Source: DATJLY01 sp963773665 (GTDB lineage: Bacteria > Pseudomonadota > Alphaproteobacteria > ATCC43930 > CGMCC-115725). From it: a stretch of 64,000 nt of DNA. The position numbers and the translations under genes are program-made. How positions within the stretch are numbered: position 1 is the first letter of the stretch; each line of letters begins with the position of its first letter. The stretch lies in NCBI GenBank assembly GCA_963773665.1, contig CAVZBZ010000004.1:248001-312000 (forward strand), read 5' to 3'. The notes beneath the pieces are model-generated. The model made no database searches and was not told the DNA's origin. It saw nothing but the letters and a program-made list of their open reading frames with translations. Positions 39,404 through 48,071 of the stretch are shown here, piece by piece.

Positions 39404-40410
39404 GCGCGGCCTCTGCCCCAGCCCGCGCGCGCGGCCCCGCGCTCGATGAGGCCGACGAGCCCCTGCGGCGCAAACCGCACCGCGAGGATGAGGACGATGC
39501 CGACCGCAAACAGCCAGTTGAACGGATCGATCGCGGCGGCGCGGTCGGACAGCACCACAAACAGCGTGGCGCCGAGGAATGCGCCATAGAGGCTCCCGAT
39601 CCCGCCCAGGATCAGCATGACGAGCACGTTGCCCGACTGCATGAAGGCGAGGCTGTCGAGTCCGACGAGTCTCGTCACCTGCGCCGATAGGCTGCCCGCG
39701 ACCGCCGCGAACGCGCCCGAGATGACGTAGAGCACGACGAGACGGCGGATAACGGGCACGCCGAGCATGCGCATGCGCACCGGATTCTCGCGGATGCCGC
39801 GGATGGTAAGGCCGAACGGCGAATTGACGATCGCTTTCGACAGCAAGAACACGACCGCCATGGCGGAAGCCGCGTACCAATAGCCGGTGCGGCCGGCGAG
39901 ATCAAAGGAGAAGAGGCCGAAAATCGGTGCGATCTCGTAGCCGAAAAGCCCGTCGGCGCCGCCCGTGACCGGCTTGAACCATTCCGCGTTCGCAACCGCC
40001 TGGAGCAGCGTCGCGACCGCGAGCGTCAGCATGACGAGCGTGAGGCCGCGGGTCCGCAGTACGAGCGGCCCGGCGAGGAGCGCCCCCACGCCGCCCGCGA
40101 TCCCGGCCACGACGAGCCCCGAAATCGGCTCGGACGTGACCTCGAGCGCCCAGAGTCCGGCGGCATAGGCGCCGATGCCGAAGAACGCGGCGTGGCCGAG
40201 GCTCGCGACGCCGCCATATCCGAGCGCCAAATCGAGCGCCAACGCGAAGATGATGGCGATCATCACTTGCGTGCCGAGCTGCAGGTAGGTCGGAAAAATC
40301 AAATAGGCGAGAAGCACCGCGAGCCACGGCAGCGCGTCGAGCCACGACAGTTTATGACGCGAAAACGCGTCCCGCACCGTCGCCCCGCGCATGGACGCAG
40401 CCTCTTCCAT
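39400..40410 (-). CDS. livM: Branched-chain/organic-acid ABC transporter permease LivM
   Basis: A 336-residue inner-membrane permease with eight to nine spans. The conserved block is LALGYGGVASLGHAAFFGIG, and the cytoplasmic EAA-like loop is IRGIRENPVRMRMLGVPV, followed by LSAQVTRLVGLDSLAFMQSG and LGGIGSLYGAFLGATLF. ATG 40410 overlaps the livH stop. The first 35 residues are a charged cytoplasmic lead. It pairs with LivH to form the channel. Confidence 0.92.
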   Translation of the reverse strand: MEEAASMRGATVRDAFSRHKLSWLDALPWLAVLLAYLIFPTYLQLGTQVMIAIIFALALDLALGYGGVASLGHAAFFGIGAYAAGLWALEVTSEPISGLVVAGIAGGVGALLAGPLVLRTRGLTLVMLTLAVATLLQAVANAEWFKPVTGGADGLFGYEIAPIFGLFSFDLAGRTGYWYAASAMAVVFLLSKAIVNSPFGLTIRGIRENPVRMRMLGVPVIRRLVVLYVISGAFAAVAGSLSAQVTRLVGLDSLAFMQSGNVLVMLILGGIGSLYGAFLGATLFVVLSDRAAAIDPFNWLFAVGIVLILAVRFAPQGLVGLIERGAARAGWGRGRA

Positions 40411-41285
40411 CAGGCTGCGCCCCGCGCGAACACCCCGTGCGGCCGCCACAGCAGCAGCGCGACCACCACGAGATAGATCGTGAACGCGCCCAGGGCCGGC
40501 ACGTAATAACGCCCGAACGTATCGACGATGCCGAGAAGAAGGGCGGCATAGAACGAGCCCTTGAGGCTGCCGTGCCCGCCCACCGCCACGATCATCAACA
40601 CCGGCACCAGATACTCGAGCGCGTACCAGGGCTCGAGCGGAAGGAAAGGGCTGCCGAGGAAGCCGGCCACGGCGGCGAGCCCGCAGCCGACCGAGAAGGT
40701 GCCGGCGAACATGCGCGGCACGTCGATACCGACGCAGCGCGCCATGCGCGGATTGTCCACGGCCGCCCTGAGCCGCGCGCCGTAATTCGTGTATTCGAGG
40801 ATCGCCCACAGCACGACGGCGATCACCGTGCTCACCGCGATGATGAAGACGCGGTAACCGGAAATGGCGATCGCGCCCAAATGCATGTCCTCGGTCAAGC
40901 TGAGCGGCAGCGGCAGCGCGTGAAGGGCGGAGCCGTATGCCAGGTTCGCCGATGCCACCATCACGAAGGTGAGGCCGATCGTCATCAGGATCTGGCCGAG
41001 CTCGCCCGTGGCATAGACCCAGCGATAGACGGTGCGCTCGAGCGCAGCACCCAGCGCCATGGTCGCCGCCGCCGCAAGACAGAGCGACGACAGCACGTCG
41101 AACCCCGCCCGCGCCACGAGCGCGAAGCCGATATAGCCCCCGATCATGGCAAAGCCGCAATGCGCGAGGTTGGCGATCCGCATCACGCCCAGCGTGATGG
41201 TGAGGCCGACCGACATGAGAAACAGGATCATCGCATAGGCGATGCCGTCGACGAGAAGCGCAAGCGCCGTCGCCAGGAGCTTCAT
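40410..41285 (-). CDS. livH: Branched-chain/organic-acid ABC transporter permease LivH
   Basis: A 291-residue permease. It opens LLVDGIAYAMILFLMSVGLT, has ITLGVMRIANLAHCGFAMIG (the LivH block usually reads GVMRVINLAHGEF) and the EAA-like loop LRAAVDNPRMARCVGIDV. It ends ALLLWRPHGVFARGAA. The frame is open to 41501, but the family start is near 41285; a GTG at 41291 with GGGAGAG ahead is an alternative. It is the first gene of the livHMGF-metE-like-cupin operon and is divergent from the binding-protein gene at 41533. Confidence 0.9.
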   Translation of the reverse strand: MKLLATALALLVDGIAYAMILFLMSVGLTITLGVMRIANLAHCGFAMIGGYIGFALVARAGFDVLSSLCLAAAATMALGAALERTVYRWVYATGELGQILMTIGLTFVMVASANLAYGSALHALPLPLSLTEDMHLGAIAISGYRVFIIAVSTVIAVVLWAILEYTNYGARLRAAVDNPRMARCVGIDVPRMFAGTFSVGCGLAAVAGFLGSPFLPLEPWYALEYLVPVLMIVAVGGHGSLKGSFYAALLLGIVDTFGRYYVPALGAFTIYLVVVALLLWRPHGVFARGAA

Positions 41286-41532
41286 CAACACCGGGCCGCT
41301 CTCCCTCGCGAGATGAAAGACAGGAATAAACGCGGCGCTTGCCGCGAACAAGGACCATCGCGCCGGCTTGGCGTCGGCCCCGGCACGAGCATGGGACGCG
41401 GCCCATAAAGTGGGCGGGTGGGACGAAACGCGCCCACGCGCGCGAAGTTTCGCCCCTCGCGCGCGCGGATTTCGTTGCGGCTTTGAGGCCGGGCGCTCCA
41501 TAATGGCGGAAAATCATGCGGGAGGAAAACAT

Positions 41533-42726
41533 ATGAAGCGGACTCTCTTCGCACTTGTCGCGGCGTCGATCCTGGCAGCGGGCACTGCATCCTGGGCCGA
41601 CGAACCGATCAAGGTCGGCATCCTCATCACGACCACCGGTCCCTATGCGCCCTGGGGCACGGACTACAAGCAGGGCGTCGACCTCTACATGGCGCAGCAC
41701 AACGGCAAGGACGGCAATCCCAAGATCGAGGTGGTCTATAGCGGCGACGTGGGCGGCGATAACCCGCCGCGCGCGCATCAGCTCGCACAGGAGTTGGTGG
41801 TGCGCGACCACGTGGCGGTGCTGGGCGGGCTCGAATTCACCACCACCACGCTCGCGATGGCCGACATCATCAATCAGGCAAAAATTCCGTTCGTGATCTT
41901 CAACTCGGCGACCTCGTTCGTCACCGACAAGTCGCCCTATTACGTGCGCCCCGCATTCAATCTCTGGCCATCGGCCACGATCGCCGCCAAATATGCGACC
42001 GACAATAAGAAGATGCACGGCACCATCGTGTCGGCGGACTATGCCCCGGGCAAGGACGCGATCGACGCCTTCACCTATGGCATGAATCAGGATGGCGGCG
42101 ACGTCCTCGACGTCATCAAGGTGCCGATGGGCACCACCGACTTCTCCAGCTACTTCCAGCGCATTTCCGACCACAAGCCGCAAGTGCTCTACGTCTTCAT
42201 GCCGGGCGGGCCGATGTCGGTGGGCATGGCCAATGGCTACGTCGAGCGCGGCTGGGCCAAGGAAGGGATGATTTTTATCGGCGGCGGCGTCAACGAACGC
42301 GACCTGCCGGCGATGGGCAACGCCGCGGTCGGCCTCATCTCGGTGCTGGCCTACGCGCCGTTCCTCGACAATCCGGTGAACAAGGAATTCCGTGCCGCGT
42401 TCGCCAAAAAGTACGGCAACAAGCTGCCGGACGACCTCCCGACCTTCGCGACGGTCGATGCCTATGACGGCATGGACGTCATCTTCCACATGCTGAAGGC
42501 CACCGGCGGCAAGGGCAACGGCGACGCGATGATCGCCGCTGCCAAGGGGTATTCCTGGCAGAGCCCGCGCGGGCCCCTCATGATCGATCCCAAGACGCGG
42601 GAGGCAGTCCAGAACTTCTATGTGACGAAGGTCGAGCGCGAAGACGGCATCATGGTCAACAAACCGATCGCCACCTACGAGCACGTGAAGGACCCCTGGC
42701 ACGAGATGCATCCGCCGACGCAGTAG
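41533..42726 (+). CDS. Liv-type ABC transporter substrate-binding protein
   Basis: A 397-residue periplasmic protein. The signal peptide ends at TASWADEP. The mature start is IKVGILITTTGPYAPWG, followed by QGVDLYMAQHNGKDGNP and HQLAQELVVRDHVAVLGG, standard for the LivK-like fold. GGAGG lies 8 bases before the ATG. It is divergent from livHMGF (247-base gap holding both promoters) and is almost certainly that system's binding component. The MetE-like copy 3 lies downstream on the same strand. Confidence 0.92.
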   Translation: MKRTLFALVAASILAAGTASWADEPIKVGILITTTGPYAPWGTDYKQGVDLYMAQHNGKDGNPKIEVVYSGDVGGDNPPRAHQLAQELVVRDHVAVLGGLEFTTTTLAMADIINQAKIPFVIFNSATSFVTDKSPYYVRPAFNLWPSATIAAKYATDNKKMHGTIVSADYAPGKDAIDAFTYGMNQDGGDVLDVIKVPMGTTDFSSYFQRISDHKPQVLYVFMPGGPMSVGMANGYVERGWAKEGMIFIGGGVNERDLPAMGNAAVGLISVLAYAPFLDNPVNKEFRAAFAKKYGNKLPDDLPTFATVDAYDGMDVIFHMLKATGGKGNGDAMIAAAKGYSWQSPRGPLMIDPKTREAVQNFYVTKVEREDGIMVNKPIATYEHVKDPWHEMHPPTQ

Positions 42727-42821
42727 GACGGTGCCGCGGGCGGCGTGGGGGCGTTCGTGCTCATCCTTGCCGCCCGCGCCCGAGCCCATCCGCCGAACTG
42801 AACGAACCAGCGAGACCAGCC

Positions 42822-43940
42822 TTGCCGCAACGTACCGAGCCGCCGTTCCGCGCCGATCATGTCGGCTCCCTGTTGCGCCCGGAGAAGCTGCGCCGGGCGC
42901 GCGAGGCGCGCGACCGCAACGAGCTCTCCTCGGCCGAGCTTGCCCGCATCGAGGACGAGGCGATCCGCGAGGCGGTGCGGCTGCAGGAGGACGTGGGGCT
43001 CAAATCGATCACCGACGGCGAGTACCGGCGGACCTCGTGGAACCGCGATTTCCTCGAAGGGTTCTCGGGCGTGCGCACGGTCGAGGGCCAGATCGCGACG
43101 CGCTTCCATTCCGAGGAAGGCGAGTTCGAGACCAAGCCCACAGGATTCCGCATCGAGGGCAAGCTCGCGCACCCCAAGGGCATCTTCGTCGATGCCTTCA
43201 AGTTCCTGAAGGGGGTGGCGCACGGCGTGCCGAAGGTGACGATCCCGTCGCCGACGCTGCTGCACTTCCGCGGCGGGCGCAAGGCGGTGGACCAGAACGC
43301 CTATCCCGACATGGACGGGTTCTTCGCCGATCTCGCGCGGGTCTATCAGGAGGAGATCGCCGAGCTTGCCGCCGCCGGGTGCCGCTATCTCCAGATCGAC
43401 GACACCAATTACGCCTATCTGTGCGACCCGACCTTGCGCGCGCAGGTGAAGAGCAATATCGGCGAGGACCCGGCCAAGCTGCCGCAGGTTTACGCGAACC
43501 TCATCAACGCGGCGATCGCCAAGCGGCCGAAGGACATGGCGGTCGGCATCCATGTCTGCCGCGGCAACAACCAGAGCGCCTGGGTTGCCGAGGGCGGCTA
43601 CGAGCCGGTCGCCGAATCGCTCTTCAACGAGGTCGGCGTCGAGGCCTATTTCCTCGAATATGACAGCCCGCGCGCCGGCGATTTCCGGCCGCTGCGCTTC
43701 CTGCCGAAGGGCAAGATCGCGGTGCTCGGCCTCGTCACGACGAAGCGGCCGGAGCTCGAAACCAAGGACGAGCTGAAGCGCCGCATCGAGGAAGCGGCGC
43801 GCTATGCGCCCCTGGACCAGCTTGCGCTGTCGCCGCAATGCGGCTTCTCGAGCACGATGCAGGGCAACAAGGTCACGGTCGACGACGAGGTCAAGAAGCT
43901 CCGCCTCGTCGTCGAGGTCGCGCGCGAGGTCTGGGGCTAG
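42822..43940 (+). CDS. MetE-like (cobalamin-independent methionine synthase C-terminal domain) protein, copy 3
   Basis: A 372-residue MetE-type barrel closely similar to copy 1: both begin PPFRA-x-HVGS and share LLEYD/FLEYD-S/T-PRAGDF and PQCGF. Zinc-ligand candidates are His244 and Cys246 (IHVCRGNNQSAW), Glu279 (YFLEYDSPRAGDF) and Cys340 (LSPQCGFSS). The start is TTG 42822. It follows the Liv-type binding protein by 95 bases, so one transport locus has MetE-like genes on both sides, one per operon. Function beyond thiol alkylation is unknown. Confidence 0.88.
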   Translation: MPQRTEPPFRADHVGSLLRPEKLRRAREARDRNELSSAELARIEDEAIREAVRLQEDVGLKSITDGEYRRTSWNRDFLEGFSGVRTVEGQIATRFHSEEGEFETKPTGFRIEGKLAHPKGIFVDAFKFLKGVAHGVPKVTIPSPTLLHFRGGRKAVDQNAYPDMDGFFADLARVYQEEIAELAAAGCRYLQIDDTNYAYLCDPTLRAQVKSNIGEDPAKLPQVYANLINAAIAKRPKDMAVGIHVCRGNNQSAWVAEGGYEPVAESLFNEVGVEAYFLEYDSPRAGDFRPLRFLPKGKIAVLGLVTTKRPELETKDELKRRIEEAARYAPLDQLALSPQCGFSSTMQGNKVTVDDEVKKLRLVVEVAREVWG

Positions 43941-43950
43941 GCTCCGCCCG

Positions 43951-44934
43951 TCAGGCCGCCTCGGTCCGGTAGAAGCGCGCGAACCGCATCAGCGGCTCGT
44001 CCGACAGCTCGAAAAGCTGCGCATCGCTGGTGGCGCGGTGCTCGAACCAGGACCAGCACGGCGCGATGAAGGCGTCGCCCTCATGCCATTCGAAGCGCTC
44101 GCCGCCGACGATGCTTTCGCCGCTCCCTGCCATGCAGCAGAAGATGCGGTTCGTGGTCGAGCGCTGGCGCCGCGTCTTCATGCCGGAGGGAAGGCGCTGC
44201 ACCAGCAGCAGCATGGTCGGCATGGTCGGCGCCTCGAGCGCGATGCGCGGCCCGTGGAAGCCCTCGTTGTCGGCCGTCGCCTTGTCGAGGCGGCGCGCGA
44301 TGTCGGCCTTGGTGAAGCGATAGGGCGAGGTCGTCACCGCCTTCGCGTTCAGCGCGTAGCGCTCGGGATTCTCCTCGTAGAACATGCTCTCGACGCTATT
44401 GACGAGCGGCACGTCGAGCCCGTCGAGCCAATAGGCCGGCTCGTCGCCGTCATGTCCGTGCTCGTGCCACGACCAGCCGGGCGTCAGCACGATGTCGCCG
44501 GTTTCCATCGGCGTCTTCTCGCCATCGACGGTCGAATAGGAGCCTTTGCCGTCGATGATGACGCGCAGCGCATGCGCGGTGTGGCGGTGCGAGGGTGCCT
44601 TTTCGCCCGGCAGGATCATCTGGTACGCGCTGACGAGCGTCTTCGTGGTGGCGTATCCCGGCCCTTTCGTCGCCGGGTTGCGCAGCACGAGATTGCGCCG
44701 CTCGGCCAGCGACACGTCGATGAGCCGGCCCGCGGCGTCGAGCGCCGCCTTGCATTCGTCATAGCGCCAATGGGCCGGCACGAAGGCCGATTGCGGCGCG
44801 TCGGTCAGGATCGGCTCCTGGCGCCTGATCCAGCCGGGCGTCATGTTGAGGCCGGTCGTCTCCTCGTAGAGCGCCTCGAGCGTGGGCACGCCGCGAATGC
44901 GCTCGATCCGCTCAGCCGCCGCACCGTCTGCCAT
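43951..44934 (-). CDS. Gentisate 1,2-dioxygenase-like bicupin
   Basis: A 327-residue double-cupin protein. The first cupin has PSHRHTAHALRVIIDGKGSY and GDIVLTPGWSWHEHGHDGDE, then YWLDGLDVPLV, all characteristic of gentisate dioxygenases (Fe ligands His-x-His and a later His). The second barrel (NRIFCCMAGSGESIVGG; FIAPCWSWFEH) lacks a full ligand set, as in known enzymes. The ATG at 44934 follows AGGAGGT. Related 1-hydroxy-2-naphthoate and salicylate dioxygenases cannot be excluded. Maleylpyruvate isomerase is not adjacent, but three FAH-family hydrolases occur in the window. Confidence 0.82.
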   Translation of the reverse strand: MADGAAAERIERIRGVPTLEALYEETTGLNMTPGWIRRQEPILTDAPQSAFVPAHWRYDECKAALDAAGRLIDVSLAERRNLVLRNPATKGPGYATTKTLVSAYQMILPGEKAPSHRHTAHALRVIIDGKGSYSTVDGEKTPMETGDIVLTPGWSWHEHGHDGDEPAYWLDGLDVPLVNSVESMFYEENPERYALNAKAVTTSPYRFTKADIARRLDKATADNEGFHGPRIALEAPTMPTMLLLVQRLPSGMKTRRQRSTTNRIFCCMAGSGESIVGGERFEWHEGDAFIAPCWSWFEHRATSDAQLFELSDEPLMRFARFYRTEAA

Positions 44935-45050
44935 GGCATGACCTCCTGTAAGGATTTGCGCCATTGTGCCCCAGATGCGGCGCGCGCGGAACCCTTGACC
45001 GCGGCTTCGTTCCGGGTCCAACAATCCTATCGACAGCGAGGGAGCGGACA

Positions 45051-46064
45051 ATGAAATGCATCGAGCTGCAGAACGGTTCCGGGTTCGAGGCGCTGAAGCC
45101 GGTCGAGCGCGCGACGCCCAAGCCGGGGCCAGGCCAGGTTCTGGTGCGGGTGCGGGCGGCCTCGTTCAACTACCGCGACGTTATGATCGCCGGCGGCGGC
45201 TATGCCGGCCGCGCCAAGTATCCGCTGATCCCGCTGTCGGACGGCGCCGGCGAGGTGGTCGAGGCGGGGAGCGGCGTCAGCCGCGTGAAGCCCGGCGACC
45301 GGGTCTGCGGCACCTTCTTCCAGCGCTGGATCGCGGGGCCGGTGCGGCCCGACATTCAGGACGCGGCCCTGGGCGGCACGGCCGACGGGATGCTGACCGA
45401 CCACGCGCTCCTCGAGGGCGAGGGCGTCGTGCCGATCCCTGAGAATTTCTCGTACGAGGAGGCGGCGACGCTGCCGTGCGCCGCGCTCACGGCGTGGCAT
45501 GGCCTGGTCGAGGCGGGCGGGGTCAGGCCGGGCGATGCCGTGCTGCTGCTCGGCACCGGCGGCGTGTCCATCTTCGGCCTGCAATTCGCCAAGGCGGCGG
45601 GCGCGCGCGCCATCGTGGTCTCGAGCAACGAGAAGAAGCTCGGGCACGCGCGCGAGCTGGGCGCGAGCGAGGCGATCAACTCCAAGACCGAGCCCGAATG
45701 GCAGGACCGCGTGCGCGCCGCGACCGGCGGCCGCGGCGTCGATCACGTGCTCGACGTGACCGGCGGCGAGACCACGGCAAAATCCTTGGCCTCGATGCGG
45801 CCCGGCGGCCACATCGCCATCATCGGCGCGCGCAGCGGCCCGGGCGGCGAGCTCGACCGCCGCCAGATCCTGCAGCGCGGCCTCAAGGTGAGCGGCATCA
45901 ATGTCGGCAGCCGCGCCATGTTCGAGGCGATGAACCGCGCGATTGCGGCAAATCGCATCAAACCCGTCATCGACCGCGTCTTCCCGTTCCGCGACGCAGT
46001 CGCGGCTTATCGCGAGTTCGCCACCGGCCGCCATTTCGGCAAGGTGGTGATCGCAATCGAGTGA
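45051..46064 (+). CDS. Zinc-type alcohol dehydrogenase-like MDR protein
   Basis: A 337-residue medium-chain dehydrogenase/reductase. The substrate domain has RVRAASFNYRDVMIAGGGY and IPLSDGAGEVVEAGSGV. The nucleotide-binding motif is LLLGTGGVSIFGLQFAKAAG. The catalytic zinc Cys/His of true alcohol dehydrogenases are not evident, so it is a zinc-independent group member. GAGGGAGC lies before the ATG. The flavoprotein gene starts 2 bases after its stop, so the two form an operon. Confidence 0.88.
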   Translation: MKCIELQNGSGFEALKPVERATPKPGPGQVLVRVRAASFNYRDVMIAGGGYAGRAKYPLIPLSDGAGEVVEAGSGVSRVKPGDRVCGTFFQRWIAGPVRPDIQDAALGGTADGMLTDHALLEGEGVVPIPENFSYEEAATLPCAALTAWHGLVEAGGVRPGDAVLLLGTGGVSIFGLQFAKAAGARAIVVSSNEKKLGHARELGASEAINSKTEPEWQDRVRAATGGRGVDHVLDVTGGETTAKSLASMRPGGHIAIIGARSGPGGELDRRQILQRGLKVSGINVGSRAMFEAMNRAIAANRIKPVIDRVFPFRDAVAAYREFATGRHFGKVVIAIE

Positions 46065-46066
46065 CC

Positions 46067-47357
46067 ATGGTCAAGACCGCGACGCGCGTGGTGCGCCGCG
46101 CCGCGGCGGCGCCCGCGGCAACGATCGAGGCCGAGATCTGCGTCGTGGGCGCCGGCATCGCCGGCGTCTCGGCGGCGCTCGAAGCGGCGCGGCTCGGGCG
46201 CAAGGTGGTGCTGGTTGACGGCTTGCCGGCGCTCGGCGGGCAGGCGGTCAATTCGGTGATCGGCACGTTCTGCGGCCTCTATTCGAACGGCACGCACGGC
46301 TATCAGCTCACGCACGGCATCGCCGACGACATCCTGCGCGAGCTGGGCGCGCGAGGGCGCGCTGCATTACCGCCACGGCCCCACCACCACGGTCGTGATG
46401 TATGACGAGGTGGCGCTTGCGCGCTGGATCAACGAGGCGGTGCGCCAATCCTCGATCGTGCCGGTGCTGGGCGCGATCCTGCGCGAGGCGGAGTGGCAGG
46501 GGCGGCGCATCGCCAAGCTCCATTGCGCCACGCGCTTCGGCGACCTCACCATCGTGGCAAAGGGCTTCGTCGATGCGAGCGGCGACGCGGCGCTTGCCTG
46601 GCTTGCCGGATTGCCGTGCCGCGAGGCGGCGGACGGGCCGATCTACGGCACGCAGATGATCGTGCTCGAAGACATCGACGAAGCGGCGCAGCCGTCGCGC
46701 GAGGAACTTTCCGCCCGCGTCCGCGAGCGCGCAGCGGCGGCGGGCCTCGTGCGCCACGACGGCTTCGCCTTCGTCTTTCCCGGCCGCGGCACGGCGCTCG
46801 TGAACCTGACGCATGTCGAGACGCCGCTCGAGCCGGTGGCGGCGTCGCAGAACGCGCTCGAAGGCCGCGCCCAGGCCGACAAGGTGGTCGAGTTCCTGAA
46901 GCGCGAATATCCGGCCGCTTTCGGCAAGGCGCGGGTCAGGACCTATGGTTTCCCGGGCATCCGCCAGACGCGCTGGATCGTAGGATCCCGCCAGCTCACG
47001 GCCGCGGACGTGCGCGCCGGCACGCGCTTTGCCGATGCGGTGGCGCGCACCGGCTGGCCCATCGAGCTGCACGACCGGCCAGAAGGCTATGTCTGGGAGC
47101 CGTTCGGCGAGGACCATTTGCATTACGTGCCGTTCGCGAGCCTGACGCCGCCCGACGCGGACAATCTCGTGGCGGCGGGGCGCTGCATCGACGGCGACGT
47201 GGCAGCGCTGTCGAGCGTGCGGGTGATGGGCCCGTGCATCGCCATGGGCGCCGCCGCCGCCCACGCGCTCGACCTCGCAGGCTCCGGCAGCGTCCACCAG
47301 CTCGACCCCGCCGCGCTCGCCGCGCGCGTGCGCGCGAACGTCGAGGGCGGAGGCTGA
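46067..47357 (+). pseudogene. FAD-dependent oxidoreductase with one frameshift
   Basis: A flavoprotein of the FAD_oxidored/fumarate-reductase-like group. The N-terminal piece carries the dinucleotide motif CVVGAGIAGVSAALEAARLG, followed by GGQAVNSVIGTFCGLYSNG. One extra base in a GCGCGC run near 46352 breaks the frame. The continuation is EGALHYRHGPTTTVVMYDEV to 47357, ending with VAAGRCIDGDVAALSSVRVM (the second FAD contact). Correcting it gives 429 residues, normal for the family. No other lesion is visible, so this may be a sequence error. It is the second gene of an operon with the MDR dehydrogenase. Confidence 0.82.
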
Positions 47358-47369
47358 ACTCGCTCGCCG

Positions 47370-47720
47370 TCAGATCGCGATCTTGGTCTCGATCGCGTCG
47401 TAGTCGGCGCGCACACCGCCATCGGTGGCGTCGAGAAGCCCCGCGGCCGTCAAGGCTTGGACATCCGCGTGAACGTTGCTGTAGTCGCGCTCGAGCGCCT
47501 TCGCCAGGGCGCGGACGCTCGTGACTTTGTGTCGGCGGACATAGCGTAGCAACTCCATCCGTTTGCCGGTCAGGACACGGGCGAGGGCGTCCCAGCTCTC
47601 GAACGCCAGATGTCGCTCGTGGAAAGTCTCGCCGCGGTCGGCGCGGTGCCAGGCATCAACGAACCGGCGCGACGCCTCGTCTTCCATCGCGCCGCCGACC
47701 GTGATCTTCACTTTGCTCAT
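47370..47720 (-). CDS. TumA-like antitoxin/HVO_A0114-family winged-helix regulator
   Basis: A 116-residue protein with a C-terminal winged helix (about 55-105: RYVRRHKVTSVRALAKALER, then DYSNVHADVQALTAAGLLD) of the HVO_A0114 type. It is preceded by a short N-terminal segment (FHERHLAFESWDALARVLTG) that usually binds the toxin. Its ATG overlaps the toxin stop (ATGA). Such proteins neutralise a TumE-type toxin and repress their own promoter. The perfect palindrome at 48016-48032 inside the promoter is the probable operator. Confidence 0.83.
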   Translation of the reverse strand: MSKVKITVGGAMEDEASRRFVDAWHRADRGETFHERHLAFESWDALARVLTGKRMELLRYVRRHKVTSVRALAKALERDYSNVHADVQALTAAGLLDATDGGVRADYDAIETKIAI

Positions 47721-48006
47721 TTGTTACCCCGCAAGGCCCGCACATCGGACCAGAAATCGGTCAACAGCTGTTCGACAGTGCTGAACGCATAGGCCGAAAC
47801 GGCGCCCTGAAAATGGCGATGATCGCCTTTGCCGCGCTCATTGTCGTACCCGACCTCCCGGACGCCGGGCGACCGTAGAACAGCGAATATTTCAGGCCGT
47901 GGGTTGCTGGCGGAACCGGCGACGGGACGCGCCAAAGCACCATTTCCACGATCGCGCCGTCGTCATAATCGATGCGCTGGTGGAAGAGCAGTTCGGCCTT
48001 CGTCAC
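47717..48006 (-). pseudogene. tumE: TumE-family (DUF6516) toxin with one frameshift
   Basis: The first piece opens with GTG 48006: TKAELLFHQRIDYDDGAIVE, then MVLWRVPSPVPPATHGLKYS. The second piece gives SPGVREVGYDNERGKGDHRH and FSTVEQLLTDFWSDVRAL. Both match the TumE/DUF6516 family, including the conserved Y-D-N-E-R-G-K-G-D-H-x-H. They are in different frames; one base is missing near 47873 (sense TACGG-TCG). Restoring it gives a 96-residue protein. The gene may be a true inactivated toxin, which would be tolerated because the antitoxin is intact, or a sequence error. Confidence 0.8.
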
Positions 48007-48012
48007 GCGCCC

Positions 48013-48042
48013 ATAATGGTCTTATAGACCATATGGTGTCAA
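48013..48042 (-). promoter_or_regulatory. Toxin-antitoxin promoter with operator in the spacer
   Basis: On the minus strand, TTGACA (48042-48037) is followed after 18 bases by CATTAT (48018-48013), a good sigma-70-like pair. A perfect inverted repeat ATGGTCT-TAT-AGACCAT (48016-48032) fills the spacer and overlaps the -10. The expected transcript start falls at or next to the GTG at 48006, so the message may be leaderless. Autorepression by the antitoxin is inferred. Confidence 0.65.
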
Positions 48043-48071
48043 TAGCCATCGCCGGAAGAGTGTGCTTGGGG

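Noticed and set aside
39400..42789. A minus-strand open frame of over 1100 codons
   Set aside because: Only the last 336 codons (livM) are real. The rest is antisense to livH-region and binding-protein sequence that has clear coding on other frames.
46308..47297. Minus-strand frame opposite the flavoprotein
   Set aside because: Antisense shadow. The plus strand carries the FAD-binding and C-terminal flavoprotein motifs.
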